A model generated the notes under the pieces. The model made no database searches. It saw only the letters and a program-made list of their open reading frames with translations, and was not told the DNA's origin. Source: Humulus lupulus (lineage: Eukaryota; Streptophyta; Magnoliopsida; Rosales; Cannabaceae). From it: a stretch of 64,000 nucleotides of DNA. Below, piece after piece: positions 1 through 11,054 of the stretch. The stretch spans positions 172,389,980-172,453,979 of the forward strand of contig NC_084798.1 of NCBI RefSeq assembly GCF_963169125.1, in the 5' to 3' direction. The position numbers and the translations under genes are program-made. Numbering within the stretch: the first letter of the stretch is position 1; each line of letters starts with the position of its first letter.

Positions 1-1697
1 TCTTCCATCCTCTTATGGATTTTGGTGATATGCTCTTGGTTCTCAGTGAGTTCCACGACCCCGTGGATCATAGGGACCTGCTTAAGAGGCTCCTGAGTGC
101 TATCAGAGGCTGTGTGCACGGGATCTGACGCTTGCGGTGCTGGGGCAGAAGCGGGATTATGCTGCGAGGTGCCGGGTCTGCCAGCCTCCTTGATGTATTG
201 GGTAAGCCTCCCACTCCTCATGAGAGCTTGGATCTGATTGTTCAGGTTATGGCATTTAGCGATCGTATGACCGTGATCTTTGTGGAAGAGGCAGTACCTG
301 CTTTTATCTCTCCTGTCAAATGGAGTGGTGATTTTATAGGGCTCTCGCCAGATAGGCCTGTCTTTATTTTCTTCATAAATGACTTCTTGCGGGACGGTGT
401 ATTCGAAGGAAGGGTATTGTGACGATTGTCGATCCTATCTTGGCCTTTTTCCTTCCTTCGCGTGATCTGTTTGATTCCGCTTCCTCTTGTCATCTTTAGC
501 AGGTGGCGAAGGGTTATTTGTTGGTGGAGCAGAGACGAGCGCAGACTTCTTCTGTGCACGTTCTCGAAATTCCAAGACCCTGAAGACGCCCTTGGCTAGG
601 GTCTGCACTTCTGCCATGTTGTAGGGTGGCGTCATGGTGAGATTCTCATGTAAAAGAGATCTCACCTGCAAGCTTTTGACGAAGAGATTGGCTGCGGTAA
701 TTGGATCGACGTCGTGGATTTGATGCATGAGGTCAATGAAACGCTGCAAATATGCTTTCGGGTGTTCATTCTCCCCCTGCTCAATCCGATAGAGGTCAGC
801 CATTGTCCTTGGTGCCTCTCGATTCACACTATATTGTTGTAAAAAGGTCCATCGGAGGTCACTAAAACTGTTGAGAGATCCTTGCTTTAATTATCGGAAC
901 CACAACAAAACTGGCCCAGAGAAAGTCGTTGAAAAGACCTTGCATTGAATAGCTTCATTGTTAGCTTCTAATGCCATTTTCTGCTGAAATTGGAATAAAT
1001 GGTTTAGCAGATCTCCCTTTCCATTGAATGCAGGTAGGGAAGGGATGATGAAGTCCCCGGGCTTAGGCTCATTCTGAATCCACTCTGAGAAAGGAGATTT
1101 CTCAGTGGTTCTCGATACGAGATCCAAATGCTCGGTGGCGTGAACGGATCGCCCGTCTGAGAACTTCTGCATCATTTCTCTCATCATATCTTCTTTCCAA
1201 CTGTCTAAGAACTGGATCTAGGGAACACGGTCTTCAGTTGGTGTATCGTGCGTGGTGTGACGTGTTGTTTGTTGAGGCCGGATTTCGGCTGTTGGCTGAG
1301 TGGATCCGATGGGCTCTACTTCCGTCCGCACATGTGCGTCAGGGAGTGATGCTCGTCGTTCTTCGGCCTCGGAGGGTGGCGGGATACCTTGGGATCTTTC
1401 ACTACCGAGGTTCGTGTTTTGCTGAGGGGAACCGATGCGGTCGATTGGAACTTCGGGTCTACTAGGGTCGAGATTGTTGTTGACTTGGGTATTGCGTGCG
1501 GTGTCAGCGGATCTGCGCAGTTCAGCTATTTCAGCTTCGAGCCTAGCCTGAGCTTCGGTCAATGTCTTGATTGGTTCGTCGGACCACTGCTGGCTCGCTT
1601 CCAGCAGGCAACACATCCTGTCGATCTGGTTGCCCACATCTGCCAAAGGGACGCTCTGTGTGACTGGACCCGAGACTCCGTTGCCTTTTGGTGGCAT
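1..1697 (-). pseudogene. gag: T1 gag, one open frame broken by three stop codons
   Basis: Starting from the ATG at 1695-1697 (MPPKGNGVSG...), one continuous reading frame runs to the window edge. It has a polar N-terminal region, the retrotransposon gag domain (motifs GDLLNHLFQF, VLLWFR, HPKAYLQRFIDLMHQ), a basic Lys/Arg/Pro linker, and a zinc knuckle of the form CLFHKDHGHTIAKC near 250-290. The frame is never shifted; it is broken only by stops at 1218-1220 (TAG), 891-893 (TAA) and 435-437 (TAG). Each stop is one transition away from a glutamine codon (C to T). Gag would form the virus-like particle and bind the genomic RNA. The copy cannot make full-length protein as it stands. Confidence 0.8.
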
Positions 1698-1788
1698 AAT
1701 TCCTGGGTTTGCAGAGGATCTTGGACGCAAAAAGAGAGTTCTTGATTTCTTGATTCGACGACGTGGCTAAGGACGAAAATGTTTTTCG

Positions 1789-1807
1789 GTTCCCACAGAC
1801 GGCGCCA
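1789..1807 (-). other. T1 primer-binding site
   Basis: The minus strand reads TGGCGCCGTCTGTGGGAAC starting two bases after the LTR. This TGGCGCC-type site is common in plant Ty3 elements. I did not identify the exact primer tRNA. Confidence 0.75.
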
Positions 1808-1809
1808 AT

Positions 1810-2229
1810 TGTTGAAGCAACAATTTGTCTTTCTATATTTGGAGGTTCAACCCAGCGATGGACGATGCTCTGTCACTATTCCAGTGATGAAGTTTGCCTT
1901 TGACTCGTCGGGATCACCTGCAAGAAAGACACTCCGATGGTTAAGTGAGTTCAAAGTTCGATCCCACTTCCCTTCTATCAATCTTATATTTATAGGGCAA
2001 AATATGTAAAGCAGTTAGTTAGTTCAAGCGAACCCTGAAATAGTGGGAAGAAATAACCGAATTTCCCTCCAAAAATACCGTCTTTGAATGTCTCGTTCAG
2101 GAGTCAAAAGCGCGGACCGCCTTTGACTCGCAGCTTCTGCCTTTGGAGCTTCTATATGCCAAAACAAACCGTTTTGAATATTTGATAAATGAGGAAAGGG
2201 TTTTCGGGCCGAACATTTCGAGCCCAACA
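1810..2229 (-). repeat. T1 5' LTR, 420 bp
   Basis: The segment has TG...CA ends (plus strand tgttgaagcaaca ... gcccaaca) and lies directly outside the primer-binding site, separated from it by two bases. It contains a TATA box in minus orientation. The second LTR is outside the window, so the outer boundary rests on the terminal dinucleotides only. Confidence 0.75.
1987..1994 (-). promoter_or_regulatory. TATA box of the T1 LTR
   Basis: The minus strand reads TATAAATA within an otherwise mixed-composition LTR. It is correctly oriented to drive transcription of gag and lies about 180 bp before the LTR end. Confidence 0.6.
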
Positions 2230-3368
2230 CTTTTACTCACCACTCCAATAATTAAATGAATATGAGACGATTGAATTTTCTTGAAGCATTAAGATCTCTC
2301 TTTACAATTTAACAACATTTTCACATTTCTACATATGAAAAATACATAATGAGGTTACCTATTTTGTAATATTGATTTTCTAATGTATTCTCGTCATATT
2401 CTTCTTCTTAATTTTTCATGAGTATTTTTAATTTTTGGTTGATAACTGTCATTTTATAACTCAATGATGCTCTAAAACTTATTCGTTAATGTTTGTGCTT
2501 GATTTACAAATCGGAGGTTTTTTTTCTAGTTTAGTTACTAGTTGCTGATATTAGTGGTGGAGTTTTATTCTACTTTAGTAACATGCTACTAATTTGGCTG
2601 TTTTTTAGTTTTACTACTCACTATTTGAGTTTGTTTAGTATATGTTTACTGATTATTTCGTTTTCTTAATTGATTAATATGGATTTTATGATTTAGTAAC
2701 TAGTTACTATTGCATTAATGAAAATATTGGTAACTAGGTACTATTATGTTATTTGTTTATTGTTTAGGTGTTGCATGTTTTTTTATTTGTTTATTGTTTA
2801 GGTGTTGCAGTTTTAAAGCAAAAGCCAATCAGTAGTTTACCAAAATCTGAAAAATATAACACAATAATTGGTTACTATTTTTTTCAATTTTAGAGTGATA
2901 ACTAGTTACTAATATGCCAAAATCTAAAAACATGACACAATAAATAGTAACCATTACTAGTTTGCACTCTTTCAAAAAAGAAAAAGAAAAATACTAGTTT
3001 GCAACCAAAAAAGCAACAAAGTCCCAAAAAATTCATCGATTTAGACCAAAATAGCGTAGGAATGGGTTGTGTACGTAATACCAACACCTTCCATTGTCGG
3101 TTCCATGCAAGAAAACTTAAGGGAGTAACAATATATCATGTAGTTCCTATAACGTGAGAGAGTGAACAAAATGTGAGGAGAAAAATCGTAAATAGCTTGA
3201 GAAGAAGCATCATGAGAAAGTTAAAAGAAAAAATAGAGGCTTCCATTCAAGAGGGAAAAAACAGAAAAAAGAAGAAGAAAAAAAGAAAATATATAAGATA
3301 TAACTTATAAAAACAAAAAAGTATTATATAACTACTAAACTGACCTTAAAACTAATAAAAATAAATAA
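2230..3368. other. AT-rich spacer, no gene seen
   Basis: This 1.1-kb stretch is strongly AT-rich, with runs of short related words such as taactagttactaat scattered through 2540-2950 and a purine-rich part at 3170-3300. I see no ORF with protein-like composition, no RNA gene and no clear transposon end. It may be diverged spacer or very old repeat. Confidence 0.5.
2749..2809. repeat. Two-copy direct repeat
   Basis: A 27-bp unit at 2749-2775 is repeated exactly at 2783-2809, giving a period of 34 bp. Both copies end in ggtgttgca. It is probably a local slippage duplication. Confidence 0.8.
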
Positions 3369-4198
3369 GGTTTATTAGGATTTTTTCCCCGAACTATTAC
3401 CATTACCAAATCTTGTCCTCAGAATTTTTTGGCTTGTTAAAAATTCCCCATGAACTATTCGTGTTACTGAAATGTGAGACTTCCATCCAATTTTGCTAAC
3501 AGAATGATGATATGGTGACACCGGAGTGCTGATGTGGATTGCTACGTATATAATTTAAAAAATAGATAAGATTTTACCCCCAAACTTTTACCGTTACCAA
3601 ATTATGCCCCTCGAATTTTAAATTTTAAAATTTAAACGATATTTTGAATATTAAAAGAAAATATAAAAAACATTAAACTAAAAATTCATTTAAATTAAAT
3701 TAAATCATACAAAATAAAAACTTAAGGCGACATTGGCGACACCAAAGGTGAATGTCGCCAGGGACCAACATGAGCCCAGTCTGTCGACGATGTTGTTACC
3801 CAACCAACTTTGAGCTCACTCTGACACATGCCTAACACCTAAGCCAATTTTTTGTCATCATCATTTTTTTTTTTAATTTTAATGGTTTTTGTTGCCTTTT
3901 TTTAATATTCACAAGATTGTTTAATTTTAAATTTTTAAAATTCAGGGGGCACAATTTGGTAATAGTAATAGTTCGGGGGGAAAAAAATCATATTTACTCT
4001 TTATATTATAAACTAGGTATTGACATGGCAATACCACATCGACCACCAAACTGTCACATCACAATTCCGTTCGTAAAATTGGACGGAAGTCCTACATTTC
4101 AGTAACATGAATTATTCAGGAGGAATTTTTAACAAGTTGAAAAATTCAGGGGCACAATTTGGATTGGTAATATTTCAGGGGAAAAATCCTAATAAGCC
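3369..4198. mobile_element. Non-autonomous fold-back DNA element (Mutator-like MITE)
   Basis: Two arms of roughly 270 bp (about 3369-3635 and 3915-4198) are imperfect inverted copies of each other, starting ggtttattaggat and ending atcctaataagcc. The arms surround a less AT-rich core of about 280 bp containing gcgacattggcgac. A perfect 9-bp duplication, aataaataa, flanks it at 3360-3368 and 4199-4207. Long terminal inverted repeats plus a 9-bp TSD are the hallmark of Mutator-like elements. No transposase is encoded, so it would depend on another element. The TSD is low-complexity, which weakens it somewhat. Confidence 0.75.
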
Positions 4199-4383
4199 AA
4201 TAAATAATATATAACTTAGAAAATTTAAAAATACAATAAAAGTGTAAAACCAAACTTAAAATTAATTATAACTACACCTTAGCAAAAATATATACATATT
4301 GAATTAAAAATAAAAATTAAAAAAATATGAGAATAAAAATTGTATATATTTATTAAAAAAAAATTATTTCCATAATTTTTTTA

Positions 4384-4720
4384 GGGTTTATATTTTTTTA
4401 AACCATGTGTTTTGCCCCATTACCTGTTTGGACCCTGTATTTTGACAAATTATTTTTTGGACTTTGGTAAAATGGTTCAAATAGGCCCCTAAACCTGATT
4501 TTGATGAATAAAAAATTGAATATAACAACACAGCTTTTAGGCATAATGATTATATTTTTATTCTGAGTTGTTAGTTTGATGAAAAAACTTTGATTAAAAT
4601 CGGGTTTAGGGGTCTATTTGAACTATTTTAGAAAATGCAGGGTCCAAAAAGTAATTTGTCAAAATACAGAGTCCAAACAGGTAATGAGGCAAAACACATG
4701 GTCTATAAAAACATAAACCC
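4384..4720. mobile_element. Second fold-back MITE
   Basis: Arms of about 130 bp (4384 to about 4515, and about 4590-4720) are inverted copies. The left reads gggtttat...accatgtgttttgcc and the right reads ggcaaaacacatggt...ataaaccc. The spacer is about 75 bp and there is no coding capacity. The flanks are T- and A-rich and I could not define a TSD. It resembles Mutator-like MITEs by its long arms, but the superfamily is uncertain. Confidence 0.65.
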
Positions 4721-4755
4721 TTTTTAAAAAAATTAAAGTATATTCCAAACGACCA

Positions 4756-4947
4756 CTAATGCACCTCACCACAAATTAGGCGAAAGACACACTCAGGGAT
4801 AACACCAATCCAAGCCTTATCAACTAAGGTTTTACAAGCAAAATCTGCTAAAACGTGAGCTACACCGTTAGCTTCACGAAAAGAATGAAAAAATATATGT
4901 ACATTTATCAAAATTAGAAAGCTCTTTAATATCTTCAATAAATACAC
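4756..4947 (-). pseudogene. RNase-H-like domain fragment (LINE-type RVT_3)
   Basis: A 63-codon frame contains NVHIFFHSFREANGVAHVLADFA. This matches the common plant pattern in which a His/Arg-Glu-Ala-Asn core is followed by VAH.LA near the end of RNase-H-like domains of non-LTR retrotransposons and related host proteins. Nothing upstream of the motif is recognisable, so this is a short relic. It could equally come from a host RNase-H-like gene. Confidence 0.45.
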
Positions 4948-5248
4948 CTTATTTGTTAGAGTTTATACCATAAAAGCATATAAAAAGATATTTTTATTGA
5001 TTTAAAAAAATTATAATTTTATTATATTTGAATATTATAATTTTTTGTTTGAATAATTTATATAAATATCAAGAAAATTCTATATTCATTTATGAGGGCA
5101 TGATACGAGAGAATTAAGATCATATACAATGAATAAAATAGTCAATAACATATTAAAGTATGAAATCTTTTAAAAAATTGTTGCTAATATGGTTTTACTA
5201 AGCATACGGAATGTAGGTAGTCTAGATTTGGATTACTGATGTGGATTG
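4948..5248. other. AT-rich spacer, no feature seen
   Basis: This is AT-rich sequence between the RNase-H relic and the left end of T2. No ORF, RNA gene or repeat boundary is recognised. Confidence 0.5.
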
Positions 5249-5333
5249 TGTTGATTGCCTTTTTCGCTATCAACCTAATCTAAGAACTTGACAGAAACTA
5301 GAAGAAAATAACATAGAGATTTTACGTGGTTCA
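5249..5333 (-). repeat. T2 3' LTR, outer end (first piece)
   Basis: This piece begins tgttgattgcc and is interrupted after gttca by the SIRE element S1. Joining 5333 to 13779 restores a continuous LTR, because gttca is duplicated at 13774-13778. Confidence 0.7.
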
Positions 5334-6665
5334 TGTTAACCCAAGATATGTTTCCAAGAGGGGGGGGGGGGGGGGAATTGGAAATTTAAACTAATTTCGG
5401 AAATTTAAAACTTAATATGCCAAATTATGCAATAAATCAAATTTATCAAGTAAAAGCAAATAATATGGCAATCAAATAGATAAGCAAATAATCAAACTTG
5501 TAATGTAAAGAGTTTAAGGTTAAGAAATTGCAAACTCTCGAATTTTACAAGGTTCGGTAGAACTAAGCCACCTACGTCCTTGGTCTTCAAAGCTATGGAC
5601 CTAGCTTTGAGTTCAACTATCGAGCCAAGTTAGCGGGCTTGACTAACCCTTACAACCGGGAATTTTTCACCAAGGTATTTCCAAACCTCTTACAATAGTT
5701 TTCCACCACCAAGGACTATCAACCTCTTTTTCTGATTGTTGAAGTGCCAATCTCACTCTAACCGGGTTGTTTACAAAACCGGTGCCAACCTCACCTCAAT
5801 CTCAATATGGGAATGTGTTTGATATTACAAGCAAAAATCACTCTAGAAATATGATAATACAATGAGAAACCTAGAGTGATTAGCAAGCACACTTAGAAGA
5901 AATAAATACAAATTTTGGCTCAAGTGTGTGAAAATGTGTTTGGATGAGATAAACTTTGAAAGCTCTTTGAAATCAAAGGATTTGGTTTGGTTTATGTAAT
6001 AAATGCTCAGCCAACAACCAACTTTGAGTGAAAAACGAGTTTATATAGAGTTTGGGAAAAAACTAGCCGTTTATAGCCGTTAGGGGTTAATTTTTCGAAG
6101 CTGTCTGCCGCGAACCGGAAGTCCGGATGGGGAACCGGAATTCCGGTCTGGAAGCAACCGGAATTCCGGTTGCCAATCCGGAATTCCGGATGGCAAACAG
6201 AGAGCAAAAGTCCAATTTAGCCTATTTTCCCGTTTTTCAATTCTTTATAACTTTTAGCTCGTTTATCCGATTTCAAAAATTCCAATTGCGTTACGACCGT
6301 ATCGGGATGTATTTTCTTAAAAGTGAATTTAAGATATTTATTTCTCATTTTAAAAAATCACCATTTTTTTAGTACGTGAGTGAGCCAAATTTTATACTTA
6401 TGACTTAAAGTATACTTGCAATCACTTTACAAGACTAAGAAATGAAATTAAACCTTTATCTTGAGTTTCTTGAGTCTTGAAGTCCATTTCGGGTTGTTTC
6501 CGGAAAATTTGGTAAAATGACCATTTTGCCCTTGGTCATAAGTTTGACTTTGAAGTGCTAATTCACTTTGGTTTTTACTACAAAATCAACAAATCATTAG
6601 TAACAAATAATAATCAAATATTTGTTAATCATCAAAACAAGGAGACTTAAGAGTTTGGGTCAACA
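5334..6665 (-). repeat. S1 3' LTR, 1332 bp
   Basis: TG...CA ends (tgttaaccc ... gggtcaaca). It matches the S1 5' LTR remnant with only scattered differences, so the insertion is recent relative to its neighbours. It contains a 16-G run at 5360-5375, a minus-strand TATA box (6040-6047) and a cluster of CCGGAATTCCGG-type palindromes (about 6110-6195). Confidence 0.9.
6040..6047 (-). promoter_or_regulatory. TATA box of the S1 3' LTR
   Basis: The minus strand reads TATATAAA within CTCTATATAAACTCG. The same word lies at the equivalent place in the S1 5' LTR (13148-13155) and in both S2 LTRs (26108-26115, 34357-34364). Confidence 0.65.
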
Positions 6666-6920
6666 ATCTCCCCCTTTTTGATGATATCAAATATTTGATT
6701 ATTTTAAAAGGGAAAGAAGATATTTTTAAATATGAATATTAGATTACCTCCCCCTTAATGTGTGCAAGGATAAAAGAAAATTACCTTTTAGTTTTACCTT
6801 GCATGATTTTGTAAACTCCCCCTCAATATATCACTTAAGTTCAAATAACATTGTTAGTCTTAGATATTGAGGTTTTGCCAAACATTAAAAAATAATCCTA
6901 TCACTTCTCCCCCTTTTGAT
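6666..6920 (-). other. S1 polypurine tract and three upstream copies
   Basis: The tract next to the LTR is at 6666-6679 (minus AAAAAGGGGGAGAT). Similar G5-containing tracts lie at about 6748-6757, 6815-6824 and 6906-6917. All four are conserved in S2. The LTR-proximal tract should prime plus-strand DNA synthesis; what the other three do is unknown. Confidence 0.7.
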
Positions 6921-7955
6921 TCATCAAAAAGGATGGCAAATGAATTCACAAAATAAATGGCAAAAATCAAAGAAAACATAACTAGCCATTGATTGAAATA
7001 ACCATCAAAGTCAACCAAAAATATACAAGAATATGATGCACATGCTATGATGGTGGATGACCAAATCTATTTTACCAAAAGATGAAAATAGAGAGAATAA
7101 GGGTGAGTTTTGAGAGATTTGGGTAGATAATGAGTGTAAAATCATGTGTGGGGTGTTTTGTATGAGAGAAATGGGTTGAAAGAGTTATTTTTACCCTTAA
7201 TACTAAACTTCCCGGTTCATCCGGAATTCCGGATGGAATGTGCCCAACCAACCGGAATTCCGGTTGGTCATATATCAGCAGCTTTTTCGTAAAAGTTGTC
7301 TAAAAACTTCGTTTTTACTTCGAATGACCCCGAAACTTTTTCCAGAACCTTAAATATGATAAAATGAAGATGCTCAAACAAGAAAATCAGAAAAATGTTG
7401 AAAATTGAAGATTTTGGGTAGATTTTTCGATTTTAGTCAAGAAAACTGGAAACGTACCCAAAATGAGTTTTATTTATCCAAATTGAAAAATTCTTTTTGC
7501 AACACCTCAAGAATGTTAAATGTGAGGTGTGGGAAGTTACGGTTTCGAAAAATGATGAAAATTGAGCATTTTGGGAAAAATTCCTCTTTTAGGCTTAAAA
7601 CTTTAAAAAATGCACATGTAAAATGCATGAAATGCATTCAAACTATTTTTCAACCATTTAGAACCTATAGGCATACTAATTTCACTCATTTAGACATGTT
7701 TAAACATATAAATTTATATAATGATCAATAATGCAAAAATTTGTGTGTGTACTAATTCAAAAAGTATGTCTAAAATATGCCTAAAAATCACAAAATGACC
7801 TATAATCTGATTTTTCAAGGAGTACAAGGTCATATATCATTTAGTTAATTTATTTATGCATTTGAAACATGTAAATATCATATTGAGAGTACATATGCAT
7901 AAATTTATAAGTAAAGAGAGATATGATACCAATGATTTAAAGTCGCTAGTGAACC
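6921..7955 (-). other. S1 region between pol and the purine tracts, no ORF
   Basis: About 1 kb of AT-rich non-coding DNA. Its two ends align by eye with the S2 segments on either side of the extra ORF, including paired CCGGAATTCCGG palindromes at 7215-7270, but the ORF itself is absent. The 108-codon plus-strand frame at 7405 has no protein-like character. Confidence 0.6.
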
Positions 7956-10900
7956 TTATATTTCATTGAGGTCGGTCATTCCTAGCTCTCTTCTAATAAA
8001 ACTAAATCTCTCATCACTAAGAGGCTTGGTGAAAATATCCGCTAGTTGGAAATTGGTGCTCACAAAATCTAGCATAATGTCACCTCTTTGGATATGGTCT
8101 CTAAGGAAGTGGTGCCTTATATCAATATGCTTGGCTCTAGAATACAAGATTGGATTCTTAGAGAGGTTAATGGCACTAGTATTGTCACACTTTATGGGTG
8201 TACATTCAAAATCAACATCAAAATCCTTAAGAGTTTGTTTCATCCAAAGTATTTGAGCACAACAACTACCGGCGGCAATGTATTCAGCTTCGGTTGTGGA
8301 TAGGGCTACCGAGTTTTGTTTCTTGCTAAACCATGACACTAAAGAGTTTCCTAGAAAGTGACATGTTCCACTAGTACTTTTCCTATCCGACTTACAACCG
8401 GCAAAGTCCGCATCCGAGTAACTAATGATTTCAAAGTTTGAGTTCTTGGGATACCAAAGTCCTAGATTCATTGTGCCTATCAAGTATCTAAAGATTCTCT
8501 TAACGGCACTTAAGTGGGATTCCTTGGGACATGATTGGTACCTAGCACATAGACCAACACTAAACAAAATATCGGGTCTACTAGCGGTTAAATATAATAA
8601 TGAACCAATCATACCTCGATACTTGGTGATGTCAACATCCTTACCACTTTCATCCTTGTCCATCTTTATGGAGGTGCTCATAGGGGTTTTCATGGACTTT
8701 GCATTGGCCAAGTCAAACTTTTGAAGTAGATCCTTGATGTACTTGGATTGACTTATGAATATTCCATTCTTTTGTTGCTTTATTTGAAGTCCAAGGAAAA
8801 AGTTGAGCTCTCCCATCATGCTCATTTCGAATTCACTATGCATACACTTTGAAAATTCTTCACAAAGAACATCATTAGTAGCACCAAAAATAATATCATC
8901 AACATAGATTTGTACTATAATAATGTCTTTTGATTTTCTTTTAATAAAAAGTGTATTATCCGCTTTTCCCATTGAAAAACCATTTGAGATAAGAAAAGTG
9001 CTTAAACGATCATACCAAGCTCTAGGAGCTTGCTTTAAACCATATAATGCTTTCTTTAATTTATAAACATGGTTAGGGTGTTTGTGATCTTGAAAACCGG
9101 GGGGTTGAGAGACATAAACCTTTTCCCTAATGTATCCATTTAAGAAAGCGCTTTTAACATCCATTTGATACAAGACAAAATTCTTGTGGCATGCAAAAGC
9201 TAATAACATTCTTATGGACTCAAGTCTTGCTACCGGGGCAAAGGTCTCCTCATAATCAATTCCTTCTTCTTGATTGTAACCTTGGGCCACTAATCTAGCC
9301 TTGTTACGCACAATGACCCCATGCTCATCTACCTTATTTCTATAGACCCATTTTGTTCCAATCACCGATTGGTGTGACGGTCTTGGAACTAACTCCCAAA
9401 CATCATTTCTAATAAATTGATTTATTTCTTCTTGCATAGCTAGAAGCCAAGATTCATCGAACTCGGCCTCTTTAAAATTCTTTGGTTCAATTTGAGAAAT
9501 AAAAGCAATGAAATTACACAAGTTTCTAAGGGAGCTTCTAGTTGTGACTCCTTGTGAAGGATCACCTAGAATTTGGTCTATAGGATGAGCACTTTTGAAC
9601 TTCCACTCATGAGGGAGGTTAGAATCCATACCTTTGCTTTCATTTGCCTTTTCCTCGGGTAGTTCCTCTTTGAGAGTTTGTGATGGAGCGTTAGATGATT
9701 CTCCAATGTCAAGCTTTTGAACCTCTTCTCCCAAACCTACAACATCATCATCTACACTTTTGCTTGTAGGAGGGTTAGACTCATCAAATGCAACATGAAT
9801 AGATTCTTCAACAACATTAGTTCTTTTGTTATAAATTCTATAAGCTTTACTATGTGTTGAATAACCTATAAAAATTCCAACATCGGATTTTGCATCAAAT
9901 TTTCCAAGGTTGTCCTTGGTGTTCAAAATATAGCATTTACATCCAAAAACTCTAAAATATCCAATGTTGGGTTTTCTCCCTTTCCAAAGCTCATAAGGGG
10001 TTTTATTCATGTTAGGCCTAATGAAAACACGGTTCAAAATATAACAAGAAGTATTAACGGCCTCGGCCCAAAAACATTTAGGTAATGAGATTTCATTGAG
10101 CATTGACCTAGCCATTTCTTGAATTGTTCTATTCTTCCTTTCGACAACTCCATTTTGTTGTGGAGTTCTTGGAGCCGAAAAGTTATGGTTAAAACCATGT
10201 TCATCACAACACAATTCTAAGGCATCATTGTCAAACTCTCCACCATGATCACTCCTAATGGAGGTGATTGAATACCCTTTTTCATTTTGCACACTCTTAC
10301 AAAATTTAACTGGATTTTCCAAAACATCATTTTTGAGTTTCAAAAATATAACCCATGTAAATCTAGAAAAATCATCAACAATCACAAATGCATAGTATTT
10401 ACCACCTAGACTAGCAATTCTTGAAGGACCAAATAAATCAATATGAAGCAATTGCAAAGGTCTAGAGGTTGAAATCTCTTTCTTGGAATGAAAAGATGTT
10501 TTAATTTGTTTTCCAAATTGGCATGCATCACAAAGTTTATCTTTAACAAAAGGAATAGATGGAAAACCAACAACAAGATCTTTTCTAACCAACTTTGAAA
10601 TAGAATCCATACTAGCATGTCCTAATCTTCTATGCCACAACCAAGAATTATCATTCATAACGGTTAAACATTTATTTTTGCTATCAAAGGAATCAACATC
10701 AATAACATAAACATTATCCTTCCTTTCTCCAACAAAAATAACTTCATTGGTTGAAGCATTTTCAATGGAGCATTTTGAGGATTCAAAAACAACACGAAAA
10801 TATTTATCACATAGTTGACTAATACTAAGTAAATTATGTTTAAGGTTATCAACAAGAAGCACATTTTTAATACATGGAGAGTATATGTTACCGATATCAC

Positions 10901-11054
10901 CAATGCCCAATATTTTTCCTTTTGAATTGTCTCCAAAAGTGACAAAGCCACTTTCCTTGCTCTTAAAACTCGAAAATCTTGATGGGTCACCGGTCATATG
11001 CTTGGAACAACCACTATCCAAGAACCACAAGCTTTTGCTCTTCCTTGTTGATTC
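7956..11054 (-). CDS. pol: S1 pol: protease, integrase, reverse transcriptase, RNase H
   Basis: An uninterrupted frame of more than 1000 codons. Counting from the Trp of WFLDSGC: aspartic protease DSG near residues 5-7; GAG-pre-integrase LWHRRLGH with the integrase zinc site H133, H138, C167, C170; integrase catalytic D198, D261, E297 (D,D35E); the [14 protein letters not shown] region; reverse transcriptase from about 540 with YVDD at 709-712; RNase H from about 870 with YSDADF and STTEAEY. The product would cut Gag-Pol, copy the RNA and integrate the DNA. No ATG begins the frame. It continues upstream in frame to a splice-acceptor-like TTTTTGTAG, so it is probably expressed as a Gag-Pol fusion from spliced RNA. 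All catalytic residues looked for are present, although the element is otherwise defective. Confidence 0.92.
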   Translation of the reverse strand, partial: ESTRKSKSLWFLDSGCSKHMTGDPSRFSSFKSKESGFVTFGDNSKGKILGIGDIGNIYSPCIKNVLLVDNLKHNLLSISQLCDKYFRVVFESSKCSIENASTNEVIFVGERKDNVYVIDVDSFDSKNKCLTVMNDNSWLWHRRLGHASMDSISKLVRKDLVVGFPSIPFVKDKLCDACQFGKQIKTSFHSKKEISTSRPLQLLHIDLFGPSRIASLGGKYYAFVIVDDFSRFTWVIFLKLKNDVLENPVKFCKSVQNEKGYSITSIRSDHGGEFDNDALELCCDEHGFNHNFSAPRTPQQNGVVERKNRTIQEMARSMLNEISLPKCFWAEAVNTSCYILNRVFIRPNMNKTPYELWKGRKPNIGYFRVFGCKCYILNTKDNLGKFDAKSDVGIFIGYSTHSKAYRIYNKRTNVVEESIHVAFDESNPPTSKSVDDDVVGLGEEVQKLDIGESSNAPSQTLKEELPEEKANESKGMDSNLPHEWKFKSAHPIDQILGDPSQGVTTRSSLRNLCNFIAFISQIEPKNFKEAEFDESWLLAMQEEINQFIRNDVWELVPRPSHQSVIGTKWVYRNKVDEHGVIVRNKARLVAQGYNQEEGIDYEETFAPVARLESIRMLLAFACHKNFVLYQMDVKSAFLNGYIREKVYVSQPPGFQDHKHPNHVYKLKKALYGLKQAPRAWYDRLSTFLISNGFSMGKADNTLFIKRKSKDIIIVQIYVDDIIFGATNDVLCEEFSKCMHSEFEMSMMGELNFFLGLQIKQQKNGIFISQSKYIKDLLQKFDLANAKSMKTPMSTSIKMDKDESGKDVDITKYRGMIGSLLYLTASRPDILFSVGLCARYQSCPKESHLSAVKRIFRYLIGTMNLGLWYPKNSNFEIISYSDADFAGCKSDRKSTSGTCHFLGNSLVSWFSKKQNSVALSTTEAEYIAAGSCCAQILWMKQTLKDFDVDFECTPIKCDNTSAINLSKNPILYSRAKHIDIRHHFLRDHIQRGDIMLDFVSTNFQLADIFTKPLSDERFSFIRRELGMTDLNEI

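Larger units (their letters stand above)
1..2229 (-). mobile_element. T1: 5' part of a Tat-type Ty3 LTR retrotransposon, cut by the window edge
   Basis: Read on the minus strand this is a 5' LTR, a primer-binding site and a long gag region that runs off the left edge of the window. The gag has the CxFHxDxGHxxxxC knuckle typical of Tat gags, and the primer-binding site is of the TGGCGCC type found in many Ty3 elements. Only one LTR is visible, so no target-site duplication can be tested; the five bases right of the LTR are ctttt. Lineage assignment rests on gag and PBS alone. Confidence 0.8.
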
